A DNA stretch of 9,381 bases from CAWFKW01 sp964568655 (GTDB lineage: Bacteria; Bacteroidota; Ignavibacteria; Tepidaquicellales; OLB5): positions 1 to 9,381 of the forward strand of contig CAZMRG010000125.1 of NCBI GenBank assembly GCA_964568655.1, in the 5' to 3' direction. Both the position numbers and the translations under genes were made by a program. This document shows, one piece after another, positions 1 through 6,068 of this stretch. Under the pieces are notes generated by a model, which did not search any database, was not told the origin of the DNA, and saw only the letters and a list, made by a program, of their open reading frames with translations. Every line of letters begins with the position of its first letter. Within the stretch, counting starts at the first letter, position 1.

Positions 1-727
1 CTAATTCAATAAATAATTTGACTAATGCATTCACCAATTCCCCGGTTCCGCCCATTACGTAGTGAATTCCCCATTCGCGCTCGAGATAATGTATCAGGGC
101 GTAAATTGAAGTTGTATCAAACGGGTTGCCCCCTACCAGCAAGGGATGAAATGAAAAACACTGCCTTAGAAAATCGTTTTTGATAAACCCCGAAGTGTAT
201 TTATAAACGGATTTATATGATTTAAGTTTTATCAGGTCGGGAATTACTTTTATCATGTCTGAGAATTTAAGGAAAGGTTTATCGCCAAGCTCAACAAATC
301 CTTTTTGGAAAATTGCTTTGGTAGTCTTTATGAACTCCGTATATCCCTTTTTATCATCAGGGTTCCATTTGTCTATCTGGCTAAGGGTAAAATTCGTATC
401 GGCATTATAATCGAAACTCTTTTTTTCGTGATTAAATATTCTGTAGAACGGATCGAGCGGGACAAGCTTAACATAATCTGCCAGTTTTTTCCCGGCAAGT
501 GTAAATAGTTCTTCAAAAAGAAACGGCGCGGTTATAACCGTCGGACCTGCATCGAATTTAAATCCGTTTATTTCATAAACGTAAGCGCGGCCGCCGGGTT
601 TATCGCGCTTTTCAAAGATCTCAACGTCATATCCTCTTGCAGCCAAACGGATTGCCGCGGCAAGGCCCCCAAACCCGCTTCCGATAACAATTATTTTCTT
701 TTTTGAATTTGCGATAACAGAATTAAT
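1..727 (-). CDS. crtI: Phytoene desaturase CrtI, N-terminal half (runs off left edge)
   Basis: FAD-dependent carotenoid desaturase that converts phytoene to lycopene at the cytoplasmic membrane. About 242 codons are visible, roughly half of a normal CrtI of about 490 residues. Near the N-terminus is the dinucleotide-binding motif VIGSGFGGLAAAIRLAARG, followed by EKRDKPGGRAYVYE and FDAGPTVIT. Further in are FSFHPLLVGGNPF, IYALIHYLEREWG and GGTGELVNAL. All are typical of bacterial CrtI and resemble the Pantoea enzyme as I recall it. It is the last visible gene of the carotenoid operon, just after crtYd (stop at 735-737). Start problem: between the upstream in-frame stop and the Rossmann motif there is no ATG, GTG or TTG. 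I set the start at an ATT (725-727); an ATC at 713-715 would give a more usual N-terminus (IANSKKKIIVIG). Identity is firm, the start is not. Confidence 0.93.
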   Translation of the reverse strand, partial: MNSVIANSKKKIIVIGSGFGGLAAAIRLAARGYDVEIFEKRDKPGGRAYVYEINGFKFDAGPTVITAPFLFEELFTLAGKKLADYVKLVPLDPFYRIFNHEKKSFDYNADTNFTLSQIDKWNPDDKKGYTEFIKTTKAIFQKGFVELGDKPFLKFSDMIKVIPDLIKLKSYKSVYKYTSGFIKNDFLRQCFSFHPLLVGGNPFDTTSIYALIHYLEREWGIHYVMGGTGELVNALVKLFIEL

Positions 728-734
728 TAATTTT

Positions 735-1037
735 TTAAGTCCGGGCTTTCTTCTTATTATAATATTCCCATATTACAATGTTTCCGGTGAGTAAGCTGAA
801 TCCGTATAAAAAATCTTCAATTGGAATTGTGAACAATCTAATATTCAGAAAAAAATCGCTTCCATAGGTAACAATTGGCCGCCATGTAAGGTAGCCGTTG
901 ATGATGAAAATAATTATAAACATTACAACCCAGAACACCCAGAATTTCCTGCTCAGGACAAGTCGCGTACGCAGAATCAAATCAAATAGAATCACCACAA
1001 AGACAGATAACACTGCAAGTATTGTATATTCTTTCAC
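735..1037 (-). CDS. crtYd: Lycopene cyclase subunit CrtYd (heterodimeric type)
   Basis: Second half of a heterodimeric membrane lycopene beta-cyclase, which closes an end ring on lycopene. The protein has 100 residues, normal for this subunit, with about three hydrophobic segments (about 5-22, 33-50, 75-90). The diagnostic motif is PIEDFLYGF at 72-80, the family's PxE(E/D) signature, preceded by NGYLTW (47-52). It starts with GTG at 1035-1037, sharing a GTGA overlap with the stop of crtYc, so the two subunits are probably translationally coupled at matched levels. In many Bacteroidota the two halves are fused into one protein; here they are separate. Cyclases of this family can be mono- or bicyclising, or can make other ring types, so the exact product cannot be read from the sequence. 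Confidence 0.86.
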   Translation of the reverse strand: MKEYTILAVLSVFVVILFDLILRTRLVLSRKFWVFWVVMFIIIFIINGYLTWRPIVTYGSDFFLNIRLFTIPIEDFLYGFSLLTGNIVIWEYYNKKKART

Positions 1038-1345
1038 TTTTTATCCCTCATAAAATACTTAACAGTTTCCCACGTAAACAGCGCGCAGAAGGGGATGACA
1101 ATGAAAAAAAGAACTTCTTCTATTGGTAAATTTACAATCTTAAACCCGGTAATATATTTTTCATTGAATCCCCAGTGTCCTCTCGAGGTTGCCCAAATAT
1201 CCCAAACCACAAACACAATGAAAGGTATTAATATTGATAGTATAATGCGTGCCGGAAATTTGTAGAAATCCAGTTTTTTGCTAAAGCTTAGGACAAGCGG
1301 TCCTGCTAAACATACAGCCAATACTATGAAATATTCAAGCTTCAT
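1034..1345 (-). CDS. crtYc: Lycopene cyclase subunit CrtYc (heterodimeric type)
   Basis: First half of the heterodimeric lycopene cyclase, 103 residues with ATG start. Three hydrophobic helices are visible (about 4-20, 33-49, 77-92). The segment WDIWATSRGHWGFN (48-61) followed by YITG and NLPIEEVLFFIVIPF (72-86) is highly characteristic of the lycopene cyclase domain family; the PIEE acidic pair is conserved in the family and matches PIED in its partner. The gene overlaps the end of cruF by 11 nt and the start of crtYd by 4 nt, so cruF, crtYc and crtYd form a coupled block. Together with crtYd it should act on lycopene delivered by CrtI. Confidence 0.9.
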   Translation of the reverse strand: MKLEYFIVLAVCLAGPLVLSFSKKLDFYKFPARIILSILIPFIVFVVWDIWATSRGHWGFNEKYITGFKIVNLPIEEVLFFIVIPFCALFTWETVKYFMRDKK

Positions 1346-2117
1346 TATTGCCGATATTTATTATCAATAACATTTCAGCGCCAACAAGAGCCAATCCTAT
1401 AAAAGTAAAGAGAAAATATCCGGAGACCATATTTATGACGGAAAAATTCAGAACATTCATTGAGAAAACTATCACAGGAATGATAAATAATTTTTTATTT
1501 TTGATTTTCTCTTCATCCCACTTAATAAACTTTTCCATAATTAAAGAGAAAACAAACCCAATTCCGAACCAGCTGGCAAAATTCTGTATTGGAACTTTGC
1601 CGCCTTCCCACAGCCAGAATCCGTTTGCAAACGACGCAAAAGGTTCAAGCAAAATATCGGTTGCCAGGATCAATACAGCCGAAACAAATGATATTACGAA
1701 CGCATTGGCATTGCCAAGAAACAACTTTGCAATTAAAAAGGAGCTTGCCGTAACTGCAAACCATGCAAAAGCAATAGTGGGAGGCGCTCCTTTTATTAAC
1801 GGATAAAGCGTATATGTATAGCTGTATGCGCCGAAAGGAAATGAATACCTGACTCCGATCAGTTCTATTACAAAAGATAGATCGAATATTAAGCAAGCTG
1901 AAATCAAAACGGAACGTAAATTAGCGAGATGGCGCAGGGCAAGGATGAGGATAACAGATTGCAGAGCCAGGAAAATCGAAGTTGTCCATAAGAACTGCCT
2001 TCCGTAATCGGTCAGCATAATAATAATTCCCACAGGAAACATTATACATACAAGTCCGGTAAAAAATTTATCGGGCTTAGTATAGCCGCTAATTTCCCCG
2101 GGCGTCGCGGTTTTCAA
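1335..2117 (-). CDS. cruF: Carotenoid 1',2'-hydratase, CruF type (DUF422 family)
   Basis: Polytopic membrane protein of up to 260 residues in the carotenoid biosynthesis family (formerly DUF422) that includes CruF. CruF adds water across the 1',2' double bond of the open (psi) end of carotenoids, giving the tertiary hydroxyl that is later glycosylated. Visible family features are E85 with IG, PFGAYSY (94-100), LYPLIKGAPP (104-113), DILLEPFA (154-161), FWLWEGG (167-173) and QNFASWF (178-184), set among about seven hydrophobic segments. The start used is a TTG at 2115-2117, giving a 29-nt overlap with the upstream gene. The next ATG (2040-2042, residue 26) would cut into the first helix, so the TTG or another non-ATG codon is more likely. 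Position between a hydroxyl-glycosylating gene and the cyclase fits the role. CrtC would be the alternative hydratase family, but the motifs are not CrtC. Confidence 0.86.
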   Translation of the reverse strand: MKTATPGEISGYTKPDKFFTGLVCIMFPVGIIIMLTDYGRQFLWTTSIFLALQSVILILALRHLANLRSVLISACLIFDLSFVIELIGVRYSFPFGAYSYTYTLYPLIKGAPPTIAFAWFAVTASSFLIAKLFLGNANAFVISFVSAVLILATDILLEPFASFANGFWLWEGGKVPIQNFASWFGIGFVFSLIMEKFIKWDEEKIKNKKLFIIPVIVFSMNVLNFSVINMVSGYFLFTFIGLALVGAEMLLIINIGNNEA

Positions 2118-2670
2118 GGTACATTTCTTTTGTCACGCTTGAAATGAAGGTATCCATATCTGAATCCAGTTTTTCGCGCATGCGGTCGCTTAGGAATTTC
2201 TCGCCGAGTATTCCCGCCATAAAATGCACTTCGCTGGCTTTTTCACGGATCATCTTAATGTGAAAACGCAATGTTACCTTAGTTTGGCTGGCGCTAAGCG
2301 AATCGAATACGCCTTTACAATATAAATAATCCCTGACGCTATCTACAGACTCAAACAGGAGCGTATCTTTGGGCGGGCTTTTATCTTCTAATACGAAAGT
2401 GAGATTGTAAGGCGAAGCAAGAGGCGCTTTGATCCTGTATTGCCATTCGCTGTCTTTCTCGTTGATCTTTGTTACGCTTACAATGTCGGGAAAATATTTT
2501 GGATATATATCAAGGTTTTTGATAAAATCCATTACGATGCTTTCCGGTAAACTGATAGTCGCGGATTTCTCAACGTCAGCCGAAATGCTGAAAGAATATC
2601 CTTCGGACGCGTAGAGCCGGCCTGCTGATAAGCAAAACACTATTAAAATTAAAAAGTATATTTTTTTCAT
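2089..2670 (-). CDS. Secreted SRPBCC/START-like domain protein
   Basis: A 193-residue protein with a clear N-terminal signal peptide (MKK, hydrophobic core YFLILIVFCLSA, likely cut near LYA/SEG about residue 22), so it should act in the periplasm or at the outer face of the membrane. The mature part fits the SRPBCC (polyketide cyclase / COQ10 / START-like) fold: a first strand ending in SATISLPESIVMDFIKNLDIYPKYFPDIVSV-type sequence around 35-66, where the Y-P-x-(Y/F)-x-P helix is characteristic, alternating strands around 75-145, and a long amphipathic C-terminal helix (about 150-185). The fold forms a hydrophobic cavity, and proteins with it bind lipids or polyketides. It sits inside the carotenoid operon, 30 nt after the glycosyltransferase gene and overlapping cruF. 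A role in binding or moving the carotenoid is an inference from context only. Confidence 0.78.
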   Translation of the reverse strand: MKKIYFLILIVFCLSAGRLYASEGYSFSISADVEKSATISLPESIVMDFIKNLDIYPKYFPDIVSVTKINEKDSEWQYRIKAPLASPYNLTFVLEDKSPPKDTLLFESVDSVRDYLYCKGVFDSLSASQTKVTLRFHIKMIREKASEVHFMAGILGEKFLSDRMREKLDSDMDTFISSVTKEMYLENRDARGN

Positions 2671-2700
2671 TAAGTAAAATAAGTTCCTAAATGCTTTGTT

Positions 2701-3852
2701 TCATTTTTTATCCGCTAATGGATTATAGACTCGTCCTTTCCACTTTGCGCCTTTTCCAAAGCGAAACCACCGCCATGAATTCGTTCCGATAATTGGAACC
2801 ATGATGGCTCCAAGCGGATGCAAAATTGCAGATGAAAAACCAAGCTTAAACTTTATGGATAGAAGGATCCTTGCCGCATAGAGCAGGATCACCTGGATTA
2901 GTAATAGATTTAAGATAGTTTTTGAACCGAATGGCAAAAATATGTCAATTATTAATAAGACAAAAGGAAGAAAAAACAATACGAAATACATCAAATTTAC
3001 GCCAAAAAGAGATAAAGTAGAAAATTCGAAACCTGCATATATGTTCTTCGAAAAGCCGTTCCAGATCTCGCCAAAACTGTGGTACATTCTTACGCTTAGT
3101 ATGTCTTTGCCGTCTTCGCATATCAGCCGAAGCCCATTTTCCTTTATTTTTCTTCCAAGCCACACATCCTCAACCAGCGCGCTTTTTACCGATGCATGTC
3201 CGCCTATTTTTTCATAAGCTGTTTTTTTGAATAACATAAACGGCCCGATACCAAGCGAATACTTATTGAACCCGCGCTTATCGACAAAATAAAACGGCAG
3301 CAGGCACATGAGCGTAAACATGAGCATAGGCATGATTATTTTTTCAGCAACGCTAATCATTGTAAGTCTGGGAAGCAATGTGAGCAGGTCTGCTTTGCGG
3401 TAAACGGCAAGCTCAACTGAATCACGAATTGAATTTTTATAATGCGTTGTATCCGCATCTGTAAATAAAAGCCACTCGCCGCCTGCCGCTTCATAAAGCT
3501 GATTGCACGCATAACATTTTCCTGTCCAGCCCGATTCAAGTTGCTTTCCATTTATTGATTTTAGTTTTGGGTATGATGTTTTCAGCGAATCTATTATTTC
3601 GCCCGTTCTGTCTTCAGAATTATCATTCAATACAATCACTTCATAATTCGGATAATCCTGATTCAAAACTGATAGCAGAATATTTTCAATATTACGCTCT
3701 TCATTTCTTGCGGGAATGAGGACCGTAACAAATGGAAGTTCATCGTCAGGGATTTTTGCAGCGTTTTTTTTTCGTAATATAAACAGGTTTGAAAGGAATA
3801 TCAAAAATAACACAAGAAGAATCGCCGTAATTAATAAATTATAGATCAGCAT
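2701..3852 (-). CDS. Family 2 glycosyltransferase, CruC/CruG-like carotenoid glycosyltransferase
   Basis: Membrane-bound GT-A fold glycosyltransferase, 383 residues. An N-terminal helix (about 3-26) anchors it. The catalytic domain follows, with FVTVLIPARNEERNIE (41-56), VIVLNDNSEDRTGEI (72-86, acidic D77 in the nucleotide-sugar site), the DxD-type metal motif in FTDADTTH (130-137), and VEDVWLGRKI (227-236), which supplies the catalytic-base acidic pair. Two further hydrophobic segments (about 286-306, 313-333) and the tail WRFGKG..WKGRVYNP complete the pattern seen in carotenoid and other lipid glycosyltransferases. It lies between a CruD-like acyltransferase gene and cruF, so the likely acceptor is the 1'-hydroxyl of the carotenoid, as for CruC of Chlorobaculum or CruG of cyanobacteria. 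The sugar donor cannot be read from sequence. ATG start, no Shine-Dalgarno sequence. Confidence 0.88.
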   Translation of the reverse strand: MLIYNLLITAILLVLFLIFLSNLFILRKKNAAKIPDDELPFVTVLIPARNEERNIENILLSVLNQDYPNYEVIVLNDNSEDRTGEIIDSLKTSYPKLKSINGKQLESGWTGKCYACNQLYEAAGGEWLLFTDADTTHYKNSIRDSVELAVYRKADLLTLLPRLTMISVAEKIIMPMLMFTLMCLLPFYFVDKRGFNKYSLGIGPFMLFKKTAYEKIGGHASVKSALVEDVWLGRKIKENGLRLICEDGKDILSVRMYHSFGEIWNGFSKNIYAGFEFSTLSLFGVNLMYFVLFFLPFVLLIIDIFLPFGSKTILNLLLIQVILLYAARILLSIKFKLGFSSAILHPLGAIMVPIIGTNSWRWFRFGKGAKWKGRVYNPLADKK

Positions 3853-3894
3853 AAAGAACCATTAACGGATGTGGAATCATGTATTGTTGGTTGA

Positions 3895-4710
3895 TTAAGC
3901 ATGCAGTTTATCAATTGTTTTATTTCTTGAGTCTTTCCCATGAAAAATTGTCTTGAAGCTATCTAAATCATTAGCGGTAATTTTTGATTTAAGCGAGTCA
4001 ACCTCAGTGGTCAGATTGTTTTGAAGGTTTAATGTAAACTCCTTTTTGTCTTTGACGGGCTCCTTTGTTCTTTCTGGCTTTCCAATTTGCAAAAATATCT
4101 CAGCGCGCTGCTCCATCAGGAACTCGTATTTCATAGCCAGAGGTATTAAGTTGACGCATCCTAATTTTTCAACGATAGAGCTTACCCCGGTAAAGAATTT
4201 CAAAGGACGCGTATCATTTGGCAGCAATACGCCCTGGGGGAAGATCCACAACAACCGTTTAGAATCTTTCAGCAATTTCGCCGCATAATCTATAGATTCC
4301 ATAGCGTTTTGTGGGGAATTTCTGTCAACAGAAAAAACACCCAGCCTTCTGAAAAATTTATACTTCTGCATTTGTTCAATATCCATCATAAGGTATGAAT
4401 CAACCTTCAGGACCTCTTTAGCCAGGTAAAAAGCAATAAACCCATCCCACCAATTCGAATGATTTACATAAGCTATTGTGGGAATTGCAGCGTCGATTCC
4501 GCTAAAATTCTCAGCGCCGCACAAATGTATTTTATGGAAATGCTTTTTCTGCAGTCTGTTGAGGTAGAGACTGAAAATCGCTTCAAACACCTTATTTTTC
4601 CTGGACTCAATCAAAATATTATTTAACTTAATATATTGATAATTAAGATTTAATTCAAAAGAACCGGCATTTAAATGACCAAAGTCATTTTTAACGGTGA
4701 TATAAATCAT
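3895..4710 (-). CDS. LPLAT-family acyltransferase, CruD-like (carotenoid glycoside acylation)
   Basis: Acyltransferase of the lysophospholipid / glycerol-3-phosphate (PlsC-like) superfamily, 271 residues from the first ATG. Block I is YVNHSNWWDG (81-90), giving the catalytic H-x4-D pair H84 and D89. Block II is around FFRRLGVFSVDRNS (119-132), block III is WIFPQGVL (155-162), and the segment PLKFFTGVSSI (169-179) and later IPLAMKYEF complete the fold. It is the first gene of the carotenoid operon, 42 nt before the glycosyltransferase, matching the CruC/CruD pair of green sulfur bacteria where CruD adds a fatty acid to the carotenoid sugar. A general phospholipid acyltransferase is possible, but its place in the cluster argues for carotenoid ester formation. 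The first 32 residues look unlike the family and contain a promoter-like sequence, so a TTG at 4612-4614 is a credible alternative start. Confidence 0.88.
   Translation of the reverse strand: MIYITVKNDFGHLNAGSFELNLNYQYIKLNNILIESRKNKVFEAIFSLYLNRLQKKHFHKIHLCGAENFSGIDAAIPTIAYVNHSNWWDGFIAFYLAKEVLKVDSYLMMDIEQMQKYKFFRRLGVFSVDRNSPQNAMESIDYAAKLLKDSKRLLWIFPQGVLLPNDTRPLKFFTGVSSIVEKLGCVNLIPLAMKYEFLMEQRAEIFLQIGKPERTKEPVKDKKEFTLNLQNNLTTEVDSLKSKITANDLDSFKTIFHGKDSRNKTIDKLHA
4630..4658 (-). promoter_or_regulatory. Candidate sigma70-like promoter for the carotenoid operon
   Basis: On the minus strand TTGAAT (4658-4653), a 17-nt spacer and TATATT (4635-4630) match the usual -35/-10 layout in a very AT-rich stretch. 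Initiation would fall near 4623, just before the TTG at 4612-4614. It only makes sense as the operon promoter if the acyltransferase starts at that TTG rather than at the ATG at 4710, since it otherwise lies inside the coding region. AT-rich DNA gives such matches by chance. Confidence 0.35.
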
Positions 4711-4763
4711 AGTAATTCGGCTCTATACGGGGTTATTTTTGTTCAGCCCTTTTTAAAGTTATG

Positions 4764-4781
4764 CGGTTTAAAAACCGGTTT
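4764..4781. promoter_or_regulatory. Overlapping palindromes upstream of the first microprotein
   Basis: CGGTTTAAAAACCG (4764-4777) is an inverted repeat with 6-bp arms and a 2-nt centre, overlapping the perfect 10-bp palindrome AAACCGGTTT (4772-4781). It lies in the divergent intergenic region, about 20 nt before the microprotein start and within the segment that resembles the leader of the second copy. An operator or leader hairpin are both possible; no regulator can be named. Confidence 0.4.
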
Positions 4782-4802
4782 ATCATTTAGGGAATACAAA
4801 AA

Positions 4803-4946
4803 ATGGCAGCAAGAAAGATCTTTTTATGGCTGGCTGAAGGTACGGTACTTTTGGGAATAGTTTTAGCCGTGAACGCGCCGATGTTTATGTCTGTTTATTA
4901 TTATGTGCTGAAGATATTGGACAAGATCAAAGGATTAATTTACTAA
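4803..4946 (+). CDS. Uncharacterised 47-residue membrane microprotein, copy 1
   Basis: Short gene from ATG (4803-4805) to TAA (4944-4946), encoding 47 residues. It begins MAARKIFLWLAEG and ends KILDKIKGLIY. One long hydrophobic segment (about 6-36) contains an acidic residue (E12) and N24 and ends in an aromatic cluster SVYYY (30-34); both ends are basic, with a DKIK motif at 40-43. An AGGG ribosome-binding sequence lies about 10 nt before the ATG, stronger than at most genes here. The main evidence that it is real is a paralogue of the same length at 9084-9227 (30 of 47 residues identical, 17 of those with different synonymous codons). It is the first plus-strand gene, divergent from the carotenoid operon. 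I do not recognise the family; membrane location is predicted, function unknown. Confidence 0.82.
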   Translation: MAARKIFLWLAEGTVLLGIVLAVNAPMFMSVYYYVLKILDKIKGLIY

Positions 4947-4957
4947 AAAAATTAATC
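4933..4957. repeat. Perfect 9-bp inverted repeat spanning the microprotein stop codon
   Basis: GATTAATTT (4933-4941) and AAATTAATC (4949-4957) are exact inverted copies separated by 7 nt, with the stop codon in the loop. The stem is purely AT-rich apart from one terminal G-C pair and has no T-run after it, so it is a poor intrinsic terminator. It could be an mRNA 3' stabilising hairpin or a protein-binding palindrome, or chance in AT-rich DNA. Confidence 0.45.
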
Positions 4958-5033
4958 GCTTAGTTCCGGTAAACGCAGCAAGGGAAATGTAGAAGCAGGT
5001 TTCCGTTCATAAGATTCATTTTTGAGAGGTGGA

Positions 5034-5056
5034 GCAAGTATGCTTTGCCTTTTTTT
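5034..5056 (+). terminator. Weak candidate rho-independent terminator after microprotein copy 1
   Basis: GCAAG (5034-5038), a four-base loop TATG, and CTTTGC (5043-5048) can pair as a 5-bp stem with one bulged T, followed by C and seven Ts (5050-5056). The stem is short but the T-run is clear and the position, about 90 nt after the microprotein stop and before the next gene, is sensible. The rest of 4947-5149 shows no gene. Confidence 0.4.
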
Positions 5057-5149
5057 ATTTGGTCTTCGCTTAGAAACAGTTTCCAAATAAATCCATAAAA
5101 GCTAATGTTATATTAAATTATATTTAACTAAATGAATCCGTATTAATTA

Positions 5150-5863
5150 ATGTTCATCACCAAAGGCACATTATATTTTTTGCTCGTTGCGCTATCAGGA
5201 ATTGCAGGCATTGTATTGCTGGGGTTTGCTTTAGTAAAACCGAAGGCTAAGCGTCTAATTCCACGCTATGTATCTCTGGCGCTTGGTATTGTGCTGTTAA
5301 TAGTTTCAGTTTATACCGGGATCGATCTTACCCGGAAAACGTACAACAAAATTATAACGACCGTTTCGGCGCTTAAGAATTTTCCGGAGACTGTAAACAC
5401 AGAAAACAACAGGGATACAACCGATTACATCAGAATCTTAAAACAATACGAGTCAAAACAATATAAAGATAAAATACCGGACGCCTTTTATACCGATTAC
5501 GGATATTATGATTGGTGGCGCTTTCCTTTGGTTTACCCATATTCAATTTATTGTATTGATGTTCTTGACAGGGGCCAGGTCGCTAACGATAGCGGCAAAA
5601 CCAGTTTTGAAAACGGCGGCTTAGCGAATACAATTTCTGATTATTTCGACAAGTTCACTTTTGATGCTAATTATTTTATCGGTATAACCGCCGCCGCTCC
5701 CGGATCAAACGATAGGGCCGGCGAATATTTTATGATCAGTTTTCAAAGCGGGAAAACAGAAAAATTTAAAGACAGAGATGCGTTGATTAAAAAGTTGGAT
5801 GAAATAGGTTTTAACGGCAGCAGGGAGTTTATCTCAGTCAGAAACTACAGCGGAAGATTTTAG
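5150..5863 (+). CDS. Unrecognised membrane-anchored protein with two N-terminal helices
   Basis: A 237-residue protein that I do not recognise. Residues about 8-29 and 40-60 are hydrophobic helices separated by a short basic loop (KPKAKRLIPR), giving a helical hairpin anchor. The remaining 170 or so residues are soluble and should lie on the same side as the N-terminus. This part is rich in aromatic residues around 115-133 (DYGYYDWWRFPLVYPYS), has a GGLANTISDYF segment, and ends with a short basic tail. No catalytic motif or signal peptidase site is evident. Start is the ATG at 5150, right after an AT-rich TATTAATTA stretch with no Shine-Dalgarno sequence; the next gene on the same strand is 236 nt away beyond its own promoters, so it is probably a single-gene unit. 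Confidence 0.78.
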   Translation: MFITKGTLYFLLVALSGIAGIVLLGFALVKPKAKRLIPRYVSLALGIVLLIVSVYTGIDLTRKTYNKIITTVSALKNFPETVNTENNRDTTDYIRILKQYESKQYKDKIPDAFYTDYGYYDWWRFPLVYPYSIYCIDVLDRGQVANDSGKTSFENGGLANTISDYFDKFTFDANYFIGITAAAPGSNDRAGEYFMISFQSGKTEKFKDRDALIKKLDEIGFNGSREFISVRNYSGRF

Positions 5864-5885
5864 ACATACCTTAACTACTATATAT

Positions 5886-5913
5886 TGAGCTCTTGACATA
5901 ATGAGCTCTTGAC
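5886..5913 (+). repeat. Tandem 12-bp direct repeat TGAGCTCTTGAC
   Basis: TGAGCTCTTGAC occurs exactly twice, at 5886-5897 and 5902-5913, with a 16-bp period. Each copy contains the palindrome GAGCTC and a TTGAC that reads as a -35 element. The second TTGAC is the upstream part of the best promoter candidate for the TrmB-family gene. The arrangement suggests a binding site for a regulator overlapping the promoter, or a small duplication that copied a -35 box. Confidence 0.6.
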
Positions 5914-5939
5914 GCAGTCTGTTAATTAGTATATATTTG
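5910..5939 (+). promoter_or_regulatory. Distal promoter candidate of the TrmB-family gene
   Basis: TTG (5910-5912), 19 nt, then TATATTTG (5932-5939) matches the Bacteroidota primary-sigma consensus TTG / TAnnTTTG. The same sequence also reads as a sigma70-type TTGACG, 16-nt spacer, TATATT. Initiation near 5945 would leave a leader of about 155 nt before the ATG at 6100. Confidence 0.5.
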
Positions 5940-6037
5940 TTCCATCCGTTACACCCTAATTCTGGATAATATTAACGAGAAAAATCCTGTTTAAGCAAAT
6001 TCATCAAAAATACCGAAAAACGTTAGATGTATGGCTA

Positions 6038-6068
6038 TTGTATTTCCAATAATTAATGTTTAGATTTG
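6038..6068 (+). promoter_or_regulatory. Proximal promoter candidate of the TrmB-family gene
   Basis: TTG (6038-6040), 20 nt, then TAGATTTG (6061-6068) again fits TTG / TAnnTTTG. Initiation would fall around 6074, about 25 nt before the start codon. The final G of TAGATTTG is the first base of the inverted repeat GCCGT (6068-6072) / ACGGC (6083-6087), so that repeat covers the predicted start point. Confidence 0.45.

Noticed and set aside
698..712. A slippery heptamer AAAAAAG at the start of crtI, considered as a programmed frameshift that would supply a start from another frame.
   Set aside because: The heptamer is in the crtI zero frame, so a -1 shift would leave crtI rather than enter it, and no alternative-frame start codon lies upstream.
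1348..1806. A 152-codon plus-strand open frame antisense to cruF.
   Set aside because: Its sequence is the reverse of a well-motivated membrane protein gene, has no recognisable domain, and is a typical antisense shadow.
4675..4860. A 61-residue plus-strand open frame starting MTKVIFNGDI.
   Set aside because: It overlaps both the antisense acyltransferase start and, in another frame, the microprotein at 4803. The microprotein has a paralogue and a ribosome-binding site; this frame has neither.
4947..5149. Riboswitch or structured RNA before the 5150 gene.
   Set aside because: Only short chance hairpins (such as GGAAA/TTTCC and GAAAC/GTTTC) are visible and no known riboswitch core could be recognised.
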